Shown piece after piece: positions 1 through 11,000 of a DNA stretch of 64,000 nucleotides. The stretch comes from Saprospiraceae bacterium (GTDB lineage: Bacteria; Bacteroidota; Bacteroidia; Chitinophagales; Saprospiraceae): the NCBI GenBank assembly GCA_013214355.1, contig JABSSL010000008.1, forward strand, positions 135,898 to 199,897, written 5' to 3'. The position numbers were made by a program, and so were the translations under genes. The notes beneath the pieces were generated by a model. That model was not told the origin of the DNA. It did no database searches and saw only the letters and a list, made by a program, of their open reading frames with translations. How positions within the stretch are numbered: the stretch's first letter is position 1; each line of letters opens with the position of its first letter.

Positions 1-3000
1 TCTTCAGTAGGGCTTGTAGGGCCGCTTTTAGCAATGCTGGTTTTAAGTTCCAGAAATCGCAGATGAATTGATTGATGTAGACCCCAGCCTCAGATTTGAA
101 TAGCTCATGAAACAACATACCTGCTTGCAAGGGACTTAGGGGATAAAGTGCTTCAGGTAATTCGGCACTTTCTTGTTTGACGATCAATTCTGCCAGGAAA
201 CTACTCAGTTCCTGATGGGTAATCTGCCCCGAGAGTTCGTAGTCCGCAGGCGTCAAATGTGATTGGGTCTGAGCCTGGCAATGTACAATTATTGATTCTA
301 GATTAGACAAGTAATCCTCGGCCAACCGCTGCACCTCTTTCCGCTCAAACAAATCAGCAGCATAGGACCAATCTACCACCAGGGCACCACCTTTAACGGC
401 GCAGTTGACGGCGATTTTGGCTCCATCTTTATTCTGGAGACTTGACATAGCCCCTATGTTTTCTGTTGCTGGTGATACACCATCCAGTTGCAGGGTATGA
501 TCCAGCTGCCCCAAGTAGTTGAAAGTTACATCCCAAGCTTGCCCTGTTGGCCAATCTTCGTCGGATCGTAAATACTTGAGTAAGCCGTATCCCAAACCTT
601 TATTGGGAATACTCCTTAACTGTTCCTTGATCGTGATAATCTGAGTTTGGATATCTTGCTGGCCATCCTTAGACAATAAAACTGGATACAAGCTGGTAAA
701 CCAACCCACTGTGGAAGAAATATCTATCGGCTTCCCCAACTGTTCTCGGCCATGGCCTTCTAAACCAATAACCAACTGTTTTCTTTTCGTCCAATTTGCG
801 AGCGTTTCCAATAAAGCGCTTAAGAGTATATCATTGATCTCTGTATTGTAAGCCTGATGGATTTCCGTTAATAATGCTTTGGTAAGCGATGGCGTTAAGC
901 TCAGCGAAAACTCAGCACTTGTTGATTCATCTGTTTGTGTTCGGGTATCAAGTGGTACATAAGCATTGATAATGGAACGCCAATATTCCTGTTCAGCCGT
1001 TATCATTTCCTCATTTGCCAGCCTAGTCAAATGTTCTACCCAGTAACGATAGGAAGCACTTTTCTCCCCAAGTGCCAGCGTCTTTTGCGCTTCTGCGGCA
1101 GATAGAAGTCGTTGGAAATCATGCAGAAGAATTCGCCAAGACAGGCCGTCTACTTGTAAGTGATGAATAGCAATGAAAAATCGATTATTGGATTCTTCCT
1201 GGGGGGTATGAAAGAGCACAAAGGCATTTAAGGGTCCTTCTTCGAGGGTAAAGCTTGCTTGCCAGCGCTGACATGCGTCTGTTAATGCTCCCTGCCAGTT
1301 GGAGGTGTCGGAGAGATCCTCCACTTGTAGCTGAGATTTGCTTGGACTATATGACTGCTTCCAATCTCCTTCTTCTTGCCAAAAGCGTGTTCGAAGAACA
1401 TCGTGTTGTACGATGAGCTGCTCCAGGATCTTTTGTAAGGTAGAAGGTGTGATGGCCTTATCGATTTCTAGTAGTACCGCTTGGTTGTAGTGATGGTCCT
1501 CTTCATATTGCTGCTCGAAAAACCAGTGTTGGATGGGAGATAAATCTAATTCTCCTTCTAATGCTATAGCGCTTTCTTCTGACTCCACGGCCTTTTCTAT
1601 GATGGGTACTAGATCTGCAATAGTTTGGCGTTCAAACATATCAGCTACCTGAAACAAATAGCCTTCCTGATGTGCTCTGCTGACCGCCTGAATACAGATA
1701 ATCGAGTCCCCTCCCAATTCAAAGAAGTTATCATGGATACCCACTGCCTCCAACCCCAATAGCTCTTTCCATATATTGCTGAGTGTTACTTCTAAGTCGG
1801 TAGTTGGTTTTCCACTACTAAGCTTCTGTTCCTGCTCTAGAGGATAATCTAGCAAGGCCTTCTTGTCGACCTTACCACTCACATTCACAGGAAGTTCTGC
1901 CATTTCCAACCAGAAGGCAGGCATCATATAAGCGGGAACCTGACGCTCGAGATAGGCACTTAATGCCGCTTTATCGAAAGTATCAACGGGGACTACAAAA
2001 GCAACTAGCTTATTGACGCCTTGCATATGCTTAGCCAGCACCGAACAGTCTTGTACAGTCTCATGAGATAAGAGTACCTGCTCAATCTCACCTAACTCAA
2101 TGCGATGCCCTCGAATCTTAACCTGTGCATCTGCTCTACCCACGAAGGAAAGCGTACCATCAGGAAGCCAGCAGACGAGGTCCCCCGTTCGGTATAGGCG
2201 CTTAGTAGGCTCATCCGTCTGTATAAAACGTTCGGCTGTTAATTCGACTTGATTCAGGTATCCTCTGGCCAGTTGTACCCCACCGACATATAGTTCGCCT
2301 GTCACTCCTATAGGGGAAAGTTGAAACTCGTTTTGAAAGACATAGGCTTCCACATTTGCCAAAGGGGCCCCCATACTTACTTTTGACCCATAATTTGTCG
2401 CTTTCGGACTCAAACTTACACAAACCGTATTCTCAGTCGGGCCGTAGGCATTGATCACTTTCACTCCTGTCTGGTCAATCCTTTCCGCCACATCTACATT
2501 CAGTGGCTCCCCTGCCGAAACCAAAGTTTTCAAGCCCAATAAGGCATCCTCCATAGATACCTGATAAGAAGGGGGTAAAGTGGCTACCTCTATCGATTTT
2601 TCCTTGATAAAAGAAGCTAATAATTCTTTAGAAAGCAGTTCCTTTTGGCTAGGGATGACGAGACAAGCTCCCGCACCAAGCGTAGTAAATATTTCAGAGC
2701 AAGAAGCATCAAAACTCAAGGATGCAAACTGTAGCACCTTAGTATCATGCTCCAAACCAAAAGCTTCAATCTGGTTGAAACTTAGATTAACCAAGCCTTT
2801 GTGTTCAACTAGGACTCCCTTTGGGCGCCCGGTGGAACCAGAAGTGTATATGGTATAGGCAATGTCATGTGGATCCAAAACTACAGGCGGTCGTGAAGTA
2901 GCTGCTTGGCTAATCTGGCTCTCCAGCGCATCTATAATTAGCATTTTAGCTCGATGAGGACTAGGAATGGCAGCTGTTACCGTAGCCGTGGAAAAAATGT

Positions 3001-4915
3001 AATCCACATTACTGTCAAGAATCAAGTAATTCAGTCGGTCCTCAGGGTATGCAGGATCGATGGGTAGATAGCCCGCACCCGCTTTCATAATCCCAAGAAT
3101 AATTGGGATCATATTCGCATTGCGTTCAATACAGAGTCCTACCAAAGCGGCCTTCTGCACGCCGAGATCTAGGAGAAAATGAGCTACCTGATTGGACTTG
3201 GCTTCCAATTCGCGATAAGAAACCAATTGGTCTTCAAATTGGAGAGCAATTGCTTCTGGTCGTTGCTCGGCTTGTTCTTGAATCAAGTCAAGCATATTCT
3301 TGTCGAATGGGAAAGCCTCTTGATTATCATTAAAAATCTCAAGTAGTTGATTCTGCTCTGCTTCGGTTAACATGGGCAGACGAAAGATGGGTGTAGCTGG
3401 TTTTTCTGCTACTGACCGTAATAACTGCTGGAAGTGGCTACCTAATCGATCGATCGTATCCTTTGCGAATAAGTCCCGGCAGAAAGTAAGTTCAATCTGT
3501 AATCCTTCCTCAAGTTGGTTGACCAATACATGCAGGTCTACACTGGACTTGATGACAGGAAGGGGTTCAACTACCCATTCGACACCTTCCAGGGTCAATC
3601 TCTGCGGAGGAGGTGTGTTATTGAGTACGAACACGGTCTGAAAAAGAGGAGATCGACTCAAATCTCTTTGTTCAATCACACGATCAACCACTTGTTCAAA
3701 AGGAATATCTTGATAGTTATAAGCTGTTAATGTTTCGGAAGTAAGTTGCTGTAGAAAATCCAAGAAACTTGGATTAGAACTGAGATCACTGCGCAAGCAC
3801 AAGTTGTTGAGGAAAAACCCAATCAGTGGCTCCAACTCCTCCTGGTTTCGGTTGACCACTGGAGTACCTACGGAGATATCCGTCTGGCCGGTATATCTGT
3901 AAAGCAATACCTTAAAGACAGCCAGTAGCGTCATGAATAAGCTTGTTCCTGCTTCACGACTCAGTAGGTTCAATTGCTGGGTTAGCGCCTTATCCAAAGA
4001 AAAAGAAACCCGATCTCCGCGATTGCTTTGCATAGCAGGCCTAGGATAGTCAGTCGGAAGATCTAAAGGCTCAATGCCTGCTAGTTTTTTCGCCCACCAG
4101 TCGGATTGCTGCTCCATTTGCTGCTCTGGCAATTGATTTCTAAGCCATTCCGCATAGTCCGTATACTGAATGCTTAAGGAAGGAAGAGCTGGCTTTTCCC
4201 CTTGCAGATAAGCGGCATAGCATGTCGTAAGTTCATCAATAAGGATTGACATCGACCAGGCATCCGTAGCAATGTGGTGAATCACCATCACTAAGACGTG
4301 TTCCTCCTCAGATCGGCGCAGCAGGTGGGCCCGGAGCATATAATCTCGGGAGAGATCAAAAGGCTGCTCCAAAATATCACTTAGCCAAATATTCCAACTT
4401 TTCTCCGAATCAAATGTCCCCTCTTCAATATATTGTAGTTGCCATTGATCAGCACCCATTACATGTTGATAAGCCACCCCATCCTTTTTCAGATAGGTCG
4501 TACGTAGGATCTCATGTCTTTCTATGAGTTGAATAAAGGCCTGCTCTAGTGCCTCCAATTGCAATTGGCCTTCCAATCGAATAACCGTTGGAACATGATA
4601 GGTTGTGCTTCCTCCTAATTGATCCACAAACCATAAGCGCTCCTGTGCATAGGAAAGTCGGCTCAGTTCATCCCCTTTTCCAGTAGCACTTCTGCGTGGA
4701 ATCTCCTGCTGACCGACTCGCTGTAGTCCAGTCTCTGCTTTCAAGAAAACCAATAACTCTTGCTGATTAGTCTTAATTTCTTGCAGGAGCTTAGGATCAA
4801 TGGTTTTACCTTTCTCCACTTTCAGTTTGAGCTTGGATTGCTCTGTGAAGATGGTAATCCCATTGTTACGAGCTTGCTTCAACAATTGGATAATTTCCTT
4901 ATTCAGCATGTTCAT
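1..4915 (-). CDS. Non-ribosomal peptide synthetase, third in line (docking-C-A-T-E-C..., 3' end outside window)
   Basis: This giant synthetase extends the chain delivered by the preceding synthetase; its gene runs off the left edge, with about 1638 codons visible. Residues 1-60 resemble a TubC-type (beta-hairpin) N-terminal docking domain. Then follow a condensation domain of LCL type (HHIATDAW near residue 213), an adenylation domain (TSGSTGRPKG near 690), a thiolation domain (LGGDSII near 1072), an epimerization domain (HHLQVDGLSWRIL near 1252) and the start of a DCL-type condensation domain (SPLQAGMLFH near 1597). Specificity residues read as D-A-S-T-V-A-A-V-C, close to the GrsA Phe code and to codes I recall for Tyr, so an aromatic residue converted to the D form is inferred. 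The start ATG is at 4915, with a second ATG two codons on. It lies 129 bp after the previous synthetase and is presumably in the same operon. Confidence 0.93.
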   Translation of the reverse strand, partial: MNMLNKEIIQLLKQARNNGITIFTEQSKLKLKVEKGKTIDPKLLQEIKTNQQELLVFLKAETGLQRVGQQEIPRRSATGKGDELSRLSYAQERLWFVDQLGGSTTYHVPTVIRLEGQLQLEALEQAFIQLIERHEILRTTYLKKDGVAYQHVMGADQWQLQYIEEGTFDSEKSWNIWLSDILEQPFDLSRDYMLRAHLLRRSEEEHVLVMVIHHIATDAWSMSILIDELTTCYAAYLQGEKPALPSLSIQYTDYAEWLRNQLPEQQMEQQSDWWAKKLAGIEPLDLPTDYPRPAMQSNRGDRVSFSLDKALTQQLNLLSREAGTSLFMTLLAVFKVLLYRYTGQTDISVGTPVVNRNQEELEPLIGFFLNNLCLRSDLSSNPSFLDFLQQLTSETLTAYNYQDIPFEQVVDRVIEQRDLSRSPLFQTVFVLNNTPPPQRLTLEGVEWVVEPLPVIKSSVDLHVLVNQLEEGLQIELTFCRDLFAKDTIDRLGSHFQQLLRSVAEKPATPIFRLPMLTEAEQNQLLEIFNDNQEAFPFDKNMLDLIQEQAEQRPEAIALQFEDQLVSYRELEAKSNQVAHFLLDLGVQKAALVGLCIERNANMIPIILGIMKAGAGYLPIDPAYPEDRLNYLILDSNVDYIFSTATVTAAIPSPHRAKMLIIDALESQISQAATSRPPVVLDPHDIAYTIYTSGSTGRPKGVLVEHKGLVNLSFNQIEAFGLEHDTKVLQFASLSFDASCSEIFTTLGAGACLVIPSQKELLSKELLASFIKEKSIEVATLPPSYQVSMEDALLGLKTLVSAGEPLNVDVAERIDQTGVKVINAYGPTENTVCVSLSPKATNYGSKVSMGAPLANVEAYVFQNEFQLSPIGVTGELYVGGVQLARGYLNQVELTAERFIQTDEPTKRLYRTGDLVCWLPDGTLSFVGRADAQVKIRGHRIELGEIEQVLLSHETVQDCSVLAKHMQGVNKLVAFVVPVDTFDKAALSAYLERQVPAYMMPAFWLEMAELPVNVSGKVDKKALLDYPLEQEQKLSSGKPTTDLEVTLSNIWKELLGLEAVGIHDNFFELGGDSIICIQAVSRAHQEGYLFQVADMFERQTIADLVPIIEKAVESEESAIALEGELDLSPIQHWFFEQQYEEDHHYNQAVLLEIDKAITPSTLQKILEQLIVQHDVLRTRFWQEEGDWKQSYSPSKSQLQVEDLSDTSNWQGALTDACQRWQASFTLEEGPLNAFVLFHTPQEESNNRFFIAIHHLQVDGLSWRILLHDFQRLLSAAEAQKTLALGEKSASYRYWVEHLTRLANEEMITAEQEYWRSIINAYVPLDTRTQTDESTSAEFSLSLTPSLTKALLTEIHQAYNTEINDILLSALLETLANWTKRKQLVIGLEGHGREQLGKPIDISSTVGWFTSLYPVLLSKDGQQDIQTQIITIKEQLRSIPNKGLGYGLLKYLRSDEDWPTGQAWDVTFNYLGQLDHTLQLDGVSPATENIGAMSSLQNKDGAKIAVNCAVKGGALVVDWSYAADLFERKEVQRLAEDYLSNLESIIVHCQAQTQSHLTPADYELSGQITHQELSSFLAELIVKQESAELPEALYPLSPLQAGMLFHELFKSEAGVYINQFICDFWNLKPALLKAALQALLK

Positions 4916-5044
4916 CAATTATCGCATTACATGAAATGAGGAGGCAGTAAAGTGTTCTACAGGCACTGCCAGCAAAGGAGACAAAGGAAAGATGTTGGCG
5001 AGGGAGCCAACATCTTCAAAGGGCAAACAAAACGGTTATTAAGA

Positions 5045-8000
5045 CTATAATTCTATTATTTCGTATTCTCCCGGATCGGTATTAATCTCTGACGGAGTAG
5101 ACTCGGCAACTACACTGATGTAATCTGATAGTTCTCGGATGGTTGGCCATTCAAATATAGCCTTGACAGTAAGCGTTACGGATAGATTTTTCTGCACGGC
5201 TGCAATTACGCGTAGGGCGAGCAAGGAGTCCCCTCCCAATTCAAAGAAGTTATCCTCTACCCCTACCTGCTGAAGTTGCAATAAATGCTGCCAGATATCA
5301 GCTAGTTGCTGCTCTAGTTCGGATTCTGGTGCCAAATAGGCTGTGCGGATTCTATCTTCTTGGCTAACCTTGGGTAAAGCCTTGCGATCTATCTTACCAT
5401 TAACTGTTTTAGGGAAAGTGGATAGCGTTACCCAAATATTGGGAACCATATGGTGGGGAAGTCGCTGCTTCAAAAAGTGTTCTACCTGCGCTCGATTAAA
5501 ATCTTCAGCCGCTACGACATAGGCCACTAATCTTTTAGAACCTTCAGGCTCCTCATCCACTGATACGACTGCATTCTTGATGCCATCATATTGGCAGATC
5601 ATATATTCTATCTCACCTAACTCTATCCGGTAGCCCCGGATCTTAACCTGATTGTCCCGACGCCCTATGTATTCAATGTTACCATCCGGTCTCCATTTAG
5701 CCAAGTCACCCGTTCGATAAAGTTTGGATCGCTTGTCTTCTGGATGAGCGATAAACTTATCGGCCGTTAATTCCACTCTATTTAGGTACCCATCTGCCAA
5801 TTGAGGCCCGCCGACATGCAATTCTCCCGTCACGCCAATTGGTACTAGATCTCCATATTGATCGTAAATGAAGAGGTGCGTGTTTGATACGGGTTTCCCA
5901 ATTGGGACCATATCCTGCTCATCGTAGGCTAAGGGCACTCGCCAGTAAGCTACATCGATGGTTGCCTCCGTTGGACCGTAGAGGTTACAAAGTGTGGCAT
6001 CCATCTTTTGTCTGAATTGAGCCACCAGGCTAGGATGCAATGCTTCGCCACCGCAGAACACCCGTTTCAGGCTTTTTATTCTTTTCTGATGCTCAGGAGT
6101 CAAGTAATCCAAGAAAGCTTGTAATACACTAGGGACGAATTGAACCGTGGTAATTTCTCCTTCCTCAATGATATCCAGTAACATCGTAGGATTAAATGAG
6201 GATTCGAAATCACACAGATGTAATCGCGCACCGTAGCACAAGGGCATGAAAAGTTCCCAAACTGATGCATCAAAAACGAAAGTTGTTCTTTGTAAAACGA
6301 TATCAGTCCTGCTAAACGACAACTGTGTCCACATCCAATGGTTATGGTTTACCAAGCTTCGATGCGATAGATTACAAGCCTTTGCCATGCCGGTTGAACC
6401 TGAGGTATACAGGACATAGGCAAGATCATCAGGCGTCAATAATAGGGCTGGCAAGCTGTCCGGGGAATTCTTGAGGTCTTCTTCCAATTCATCTAGCCAG
6501 ATCCACTCTGCGAGCGGGTTATGTTGCGATTCTGTTATTGCTGATTTCTTGCTCACCACAAAGCTCGTAGCACTATCCTTGAGTATATAGTCAATTCTAT
6601 TTTGCGGAAAGCCGGGGTCGATAGGTATATAAGCTGCTCCCGCTTTTAGAATACCCCAAATAGCAATCAGCATCTCCATAGAACGGTCCATGCAACAGCC
6701 AACAAGTTGCCCCTCCGCTACGCCTCTTTTCCTTAGTAGATGAGCTAGTTGATTGGATTTGGCAGATAATGCGGCGTAACTCATTTCCTGGCCCTGAAAG
6801 ATCAGCGCCGTATCTTCCCCTCTGGCTTTTGCTTGGGATTCAAAGAGTTCAACCAGGGTTTTATCACGGGGATAAATGGCATCAGTAGCATTGAACTCAA
6901 CTATAATTTGCTGTTGTTCTTCAGCGGTTAGTAATTGTAAATCTGAGATATACTGTTGCCCACCAGTAACTATTCCCTTCAGCACCTGAGCGAAGTGAGC
7001 ACTCATCCGCTTTACCGTTTTTTCCGACAATAGCAGGTCATTATATTTAAACTCTAGCTGTAGCTTTTCCCGCAGGTTGATCGCTAAAGTCAAGAGGTAG
7101 TTGGTTCTCTCCATTACTTGTACCCGCTCCACTTTGATGGTATCTTCCTGGATCAGGTCTTCTCCAATGGGGTAGTTTTCAAATACCAATATGCTATCAA
7201 ACAAGTCTCCTTTTAACCCCAGCCAACGCTGGATCATATTGAGTGTAGTATACTGGTGTTCCCTAGCTGTAGCATGATCCTGCTGTAGCTGCGTAAGCCA
7301 GGTTGTAATATTAGTATGCTGATCTAGCGTACTGACCAAGGGTATGGTGTTGATGTAGGGACCTACTCTATTCTCAGCATTGGCCAAGTCTGATGGTCTA
7401 CCAGAAACGGTAACACCAAATTGCACGGTTTCCTGTCCCGTATATCTGGAAAGCAGGTATGCCCATACCCCTTGCATCAGGGTATTCACCGTCAAATGAT
7501 GCCTAGCCGAGAAGGACTTTAATTGTTCAGAAAAGGACTCCTCAAAGGTTAAGGTCTCCTTTTGCATACTCTGCCCACCTTTGTTACGATCCAACTGATC
7601 AGAAACAAAGGGTAGTAAAGAGGGTTGTTCAATGGATGCTAGGTACTTGGTCCAAAACGCTTCACTTGCCTGCTGGTCTCTATCTTGAATAAACTTTATA
7701 TAATCTTCATAGGGGTCGGTGGCAATAGGACTCGGCAACTTCCCGATAGAAAGGGCCCGGTATTGCTCAAATAAGCCTTGCAGGAGAATCGGCGTTGACC
7801 ATCCATCGGTCAAAATGTGATGGCAAGTCCAGACCATTGCGTGCTTGGATACTCCCAGTTTAAATAGCTGGACCCGCATTAAAGGAGGTTGGGTGAGATC
7901 AAATCCTTGCTCTCTATCTTTCTGTAAGAAATTATTGATAAATAAGGTTTGTTTCTCCTTGTCAAGATTGCTAATATCCGTCTCCAAAAATGGGACTTCT

Positions 8001-11000
8001 ACCTTTTCATAGACGGCCTGCAAGGGCAAATCGAATTCTGCGTGATAAAAGGCAGTTCTGAGGATATGATGAGCCTCCAACAAACCTTGCCAACTTTTTT
8101 TAAAGCTTGGAATGTCCAAATCCTGGAATTCCGCAAGCATCTGATCTATATACGCCCCTGCCTGCTCATGATAAAGGCTATGGAATAACATACCTTCCTG
8201 CACTGGGCTTAGCGGATACATATGCTTGACCTGCGTTCTTCTATTCAGCTGATCGACTGGTGCATCCAAGAAAGCATCCAATTCGGCGATACTGAGTTCA
8301 GCCTGTAATCCAAAATCCGACGGAGTCAGTACTGGTACATCTACTTCCTGACAGTGTCCAATCAAAGCTTCTAACTCTTGTTCAAAAGCTTGGGTTAGAC
8401 AATTTATCGTTTCCTCATAGTACTGCTGGCTGGAAAAATCCCAACGCAATTGCAGTCGGCCACCAATAATCTGGCTATTGACAATGAGTTTAGCATCTCT
8501 TTGGTTGGCTGCGCTAATGGAACGTCCGATCGATTCTTTAGCCGGATGTAGCCAGTTGTTTTCCGCAAATAGGTTATCGAATTGTCCTAGATAATTGAAT
8601 TCAATGTCCCAGGGTTGCAGGTTGGATAACTGAAAGGATAAAGAGGGCCGGGCATCCATGTATTTAAGTGCTCCGTAAGCCATTCCCTTCCCAGGAATCT
8701 GTCTCAATTGTTCTTTAACTAGCCTAATGCGATCCCCCACATTATTTGCCTCTTGTAGATTGAGACAAACTGGGTAAATAGTAGTAAACCAGCCTATTGT
8801 TCTACTTATATCCACTGCTTCATCGATCAGCTCCCGTCCATGTCCTTCTAACCCAAAGACAATTTGTTCCTGATTAGTCCATTGACCAATCACTTCAGCT
8901 AGCGCAGCCAATAGCAGATCATTTACGTCGGTACGATAAGCTAGATGAGCTGAGCTTAAAAGGGCAGTCGTCAATTCAGTGGAGAGCGTTTGAATAATCA
9001 AGGCGTCATCCTGACCGTTAGGAAAAGCTTCCACGCCAATCCTATCTACCGGAAGAGGTTGATAGGCCTGTACTATTTTCTGCCAAAAGGGCTTCTCCGC
9101 TTGCACTGCTCTTTGCTGGACATATCCTTGTACCGTTTCCACCCATTGTCGATAGGAAGTAGGTTTCATTCCAAAATCGGGCATCTTACCACCCCGTATC
9201 GCGTGGATACCTGCACCTAAGTCTTCCAGCAGTATCCTCCAAGACACACCGTCCATGGCCAAATGGTGAACAGCAATAAATAATCGATTGTGTTGTTCCG
9301 ACCCTGGCGTTTGAATTAATACAAAGTGCACTAATTTCCCTGCCTCAAGGTTCATCCAGTGCTGGTAGTGGTGACAAAGTAAAGAGATCTGTGTAGGTAA
9401 AGCTTCTATGGCTACACTACTAAGGTCTTCCACCTTCACTTCTCCACTAGCTTGGCCGTAGAACTGTCGCCATTCATGTCCTTCTTTTGCATAGGTCAAA
9501 CGTAAGGCATCATGATGTGATAATAGGGTGGCAGCAATGGGTTCTAATTCTTGTTGGGTAATGGATTTATCTAAATTGAAAAGAACTGCTTGGTTGTAAT
9601 GATCAGGGCGGATGTAGTTGCTAGCAAAAAATCGCTCCTGGATGGGCAACAGCGGTACATCCCCTGTTAATGGACCACTTTCTTGAATAGTATCAGCATT
9701 ATTCGTTCCGAGTTGGCTAGCCAGTTCGGCAAGTGTCTGGAACTCAAATATATCTTTAGCTTTAAGGCTATACCCAGCTTGTCGGGCTCTACTTACCACC
9801 TGGATACTAATGATTGAGTCTCCCCCTAGTGCAAAAAAGTTGTCTTGTAAACCTACTTTTTCTACCTGCAGTAAGTCAGTCCAAATATTGGCCATCAATA
9901 CCTCGGTAGTGGTTTTGGGTTCTTCGAAATCCCTTGTGTTAATATTGTTGGATGGAGCAGGTAGGCCTTTCCGATCTATTTTACCATTCGGGCTTAGTGG
10001 CATTGCCTCTAATTGTACCCAAATGCTTGGTATCATATACCTTGGCAGGCGCGCCGCCAAATAAACCTCCATCTCCTCCTTGGAGAATTTCTCATCCGCT
10101 ACAACATAAGCTACCAAGCGCTTATTGCCTCGTTCATCCAACTTCACCACTACTACTCCTTCTTCTATCAAGCCACTTTTACTCATGGCTGTTCGGATTT
10201 CTCCCAATTCTATACGATGGCCATTAATTTTAACTTGATTGTCGGCTCTTCCTACGAAAACCAGCTCTCCGTTTGGTAGCCAATAGCCGATATCGCCCGT
10301 CTTGTACATTAAGCCCTCTTCCTCAAAAGGATTAGGGACAAAAGACTTTGCGGTTCTTTCTGGCAGATTCATGTATCCTCTTCCCAAACCTATACCCGCT
10401 ACCCCTATTTCTCCAAGCACACCTACTGGACAAAGCTGCATCCACTGATTGAAGACATAGACCTGCATATTCTGCACAACCTTGCCAATAGGCAGTAGGT
10501 CCTCTTGCGGCAATTCTGTCATTACCGCCAAGGTGATATCATCTGATGCCTCAGCAGGGCCGTAAGCATTAATCACCCGAATAGTTGGAAAGTGTTGAAA
10601 CCAAGTAGCTACCAGTTTTTTAGGGGTTGCTTCTCCGGTGACGATCAGGCAGTTTAGAGCAGGGAATTCCAGGTCCAGAAAACCAGGCTCAGCATACAGT
10701 AGACTTAAATAACTCGGCACCAATTGTACATGAGTCAACTGATCTTTAATCCAGTGCTCAATGAACTGATCCACCTGTAGTATTAAGGATTTTGGGTAAA
10801 TCACCGTTGTACCTCCTGTCACCTGGGTAGCTAAGAATTGCCAGATGGAAATATCAAAACTTGGAGATGCATTTTGGAGCATTTTAGTCTCAGCGTCCAT
10901 CTCCAATACTTTAATCATCTCGTACAGATGGTTGAGCATTCCTTCATGCTCAATCATGACGCCTTTCGGCACTCCCGTCGATCCCGAGGTATAAATTATA

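Noticed and set aside
9810-10279. Several plus-strand frames inside the second synthetase
   Set aside because: They are mirror frames of conserved NRPS coding sequence on the other strand; the same applies to the other plus-strand frames within 1-24592.
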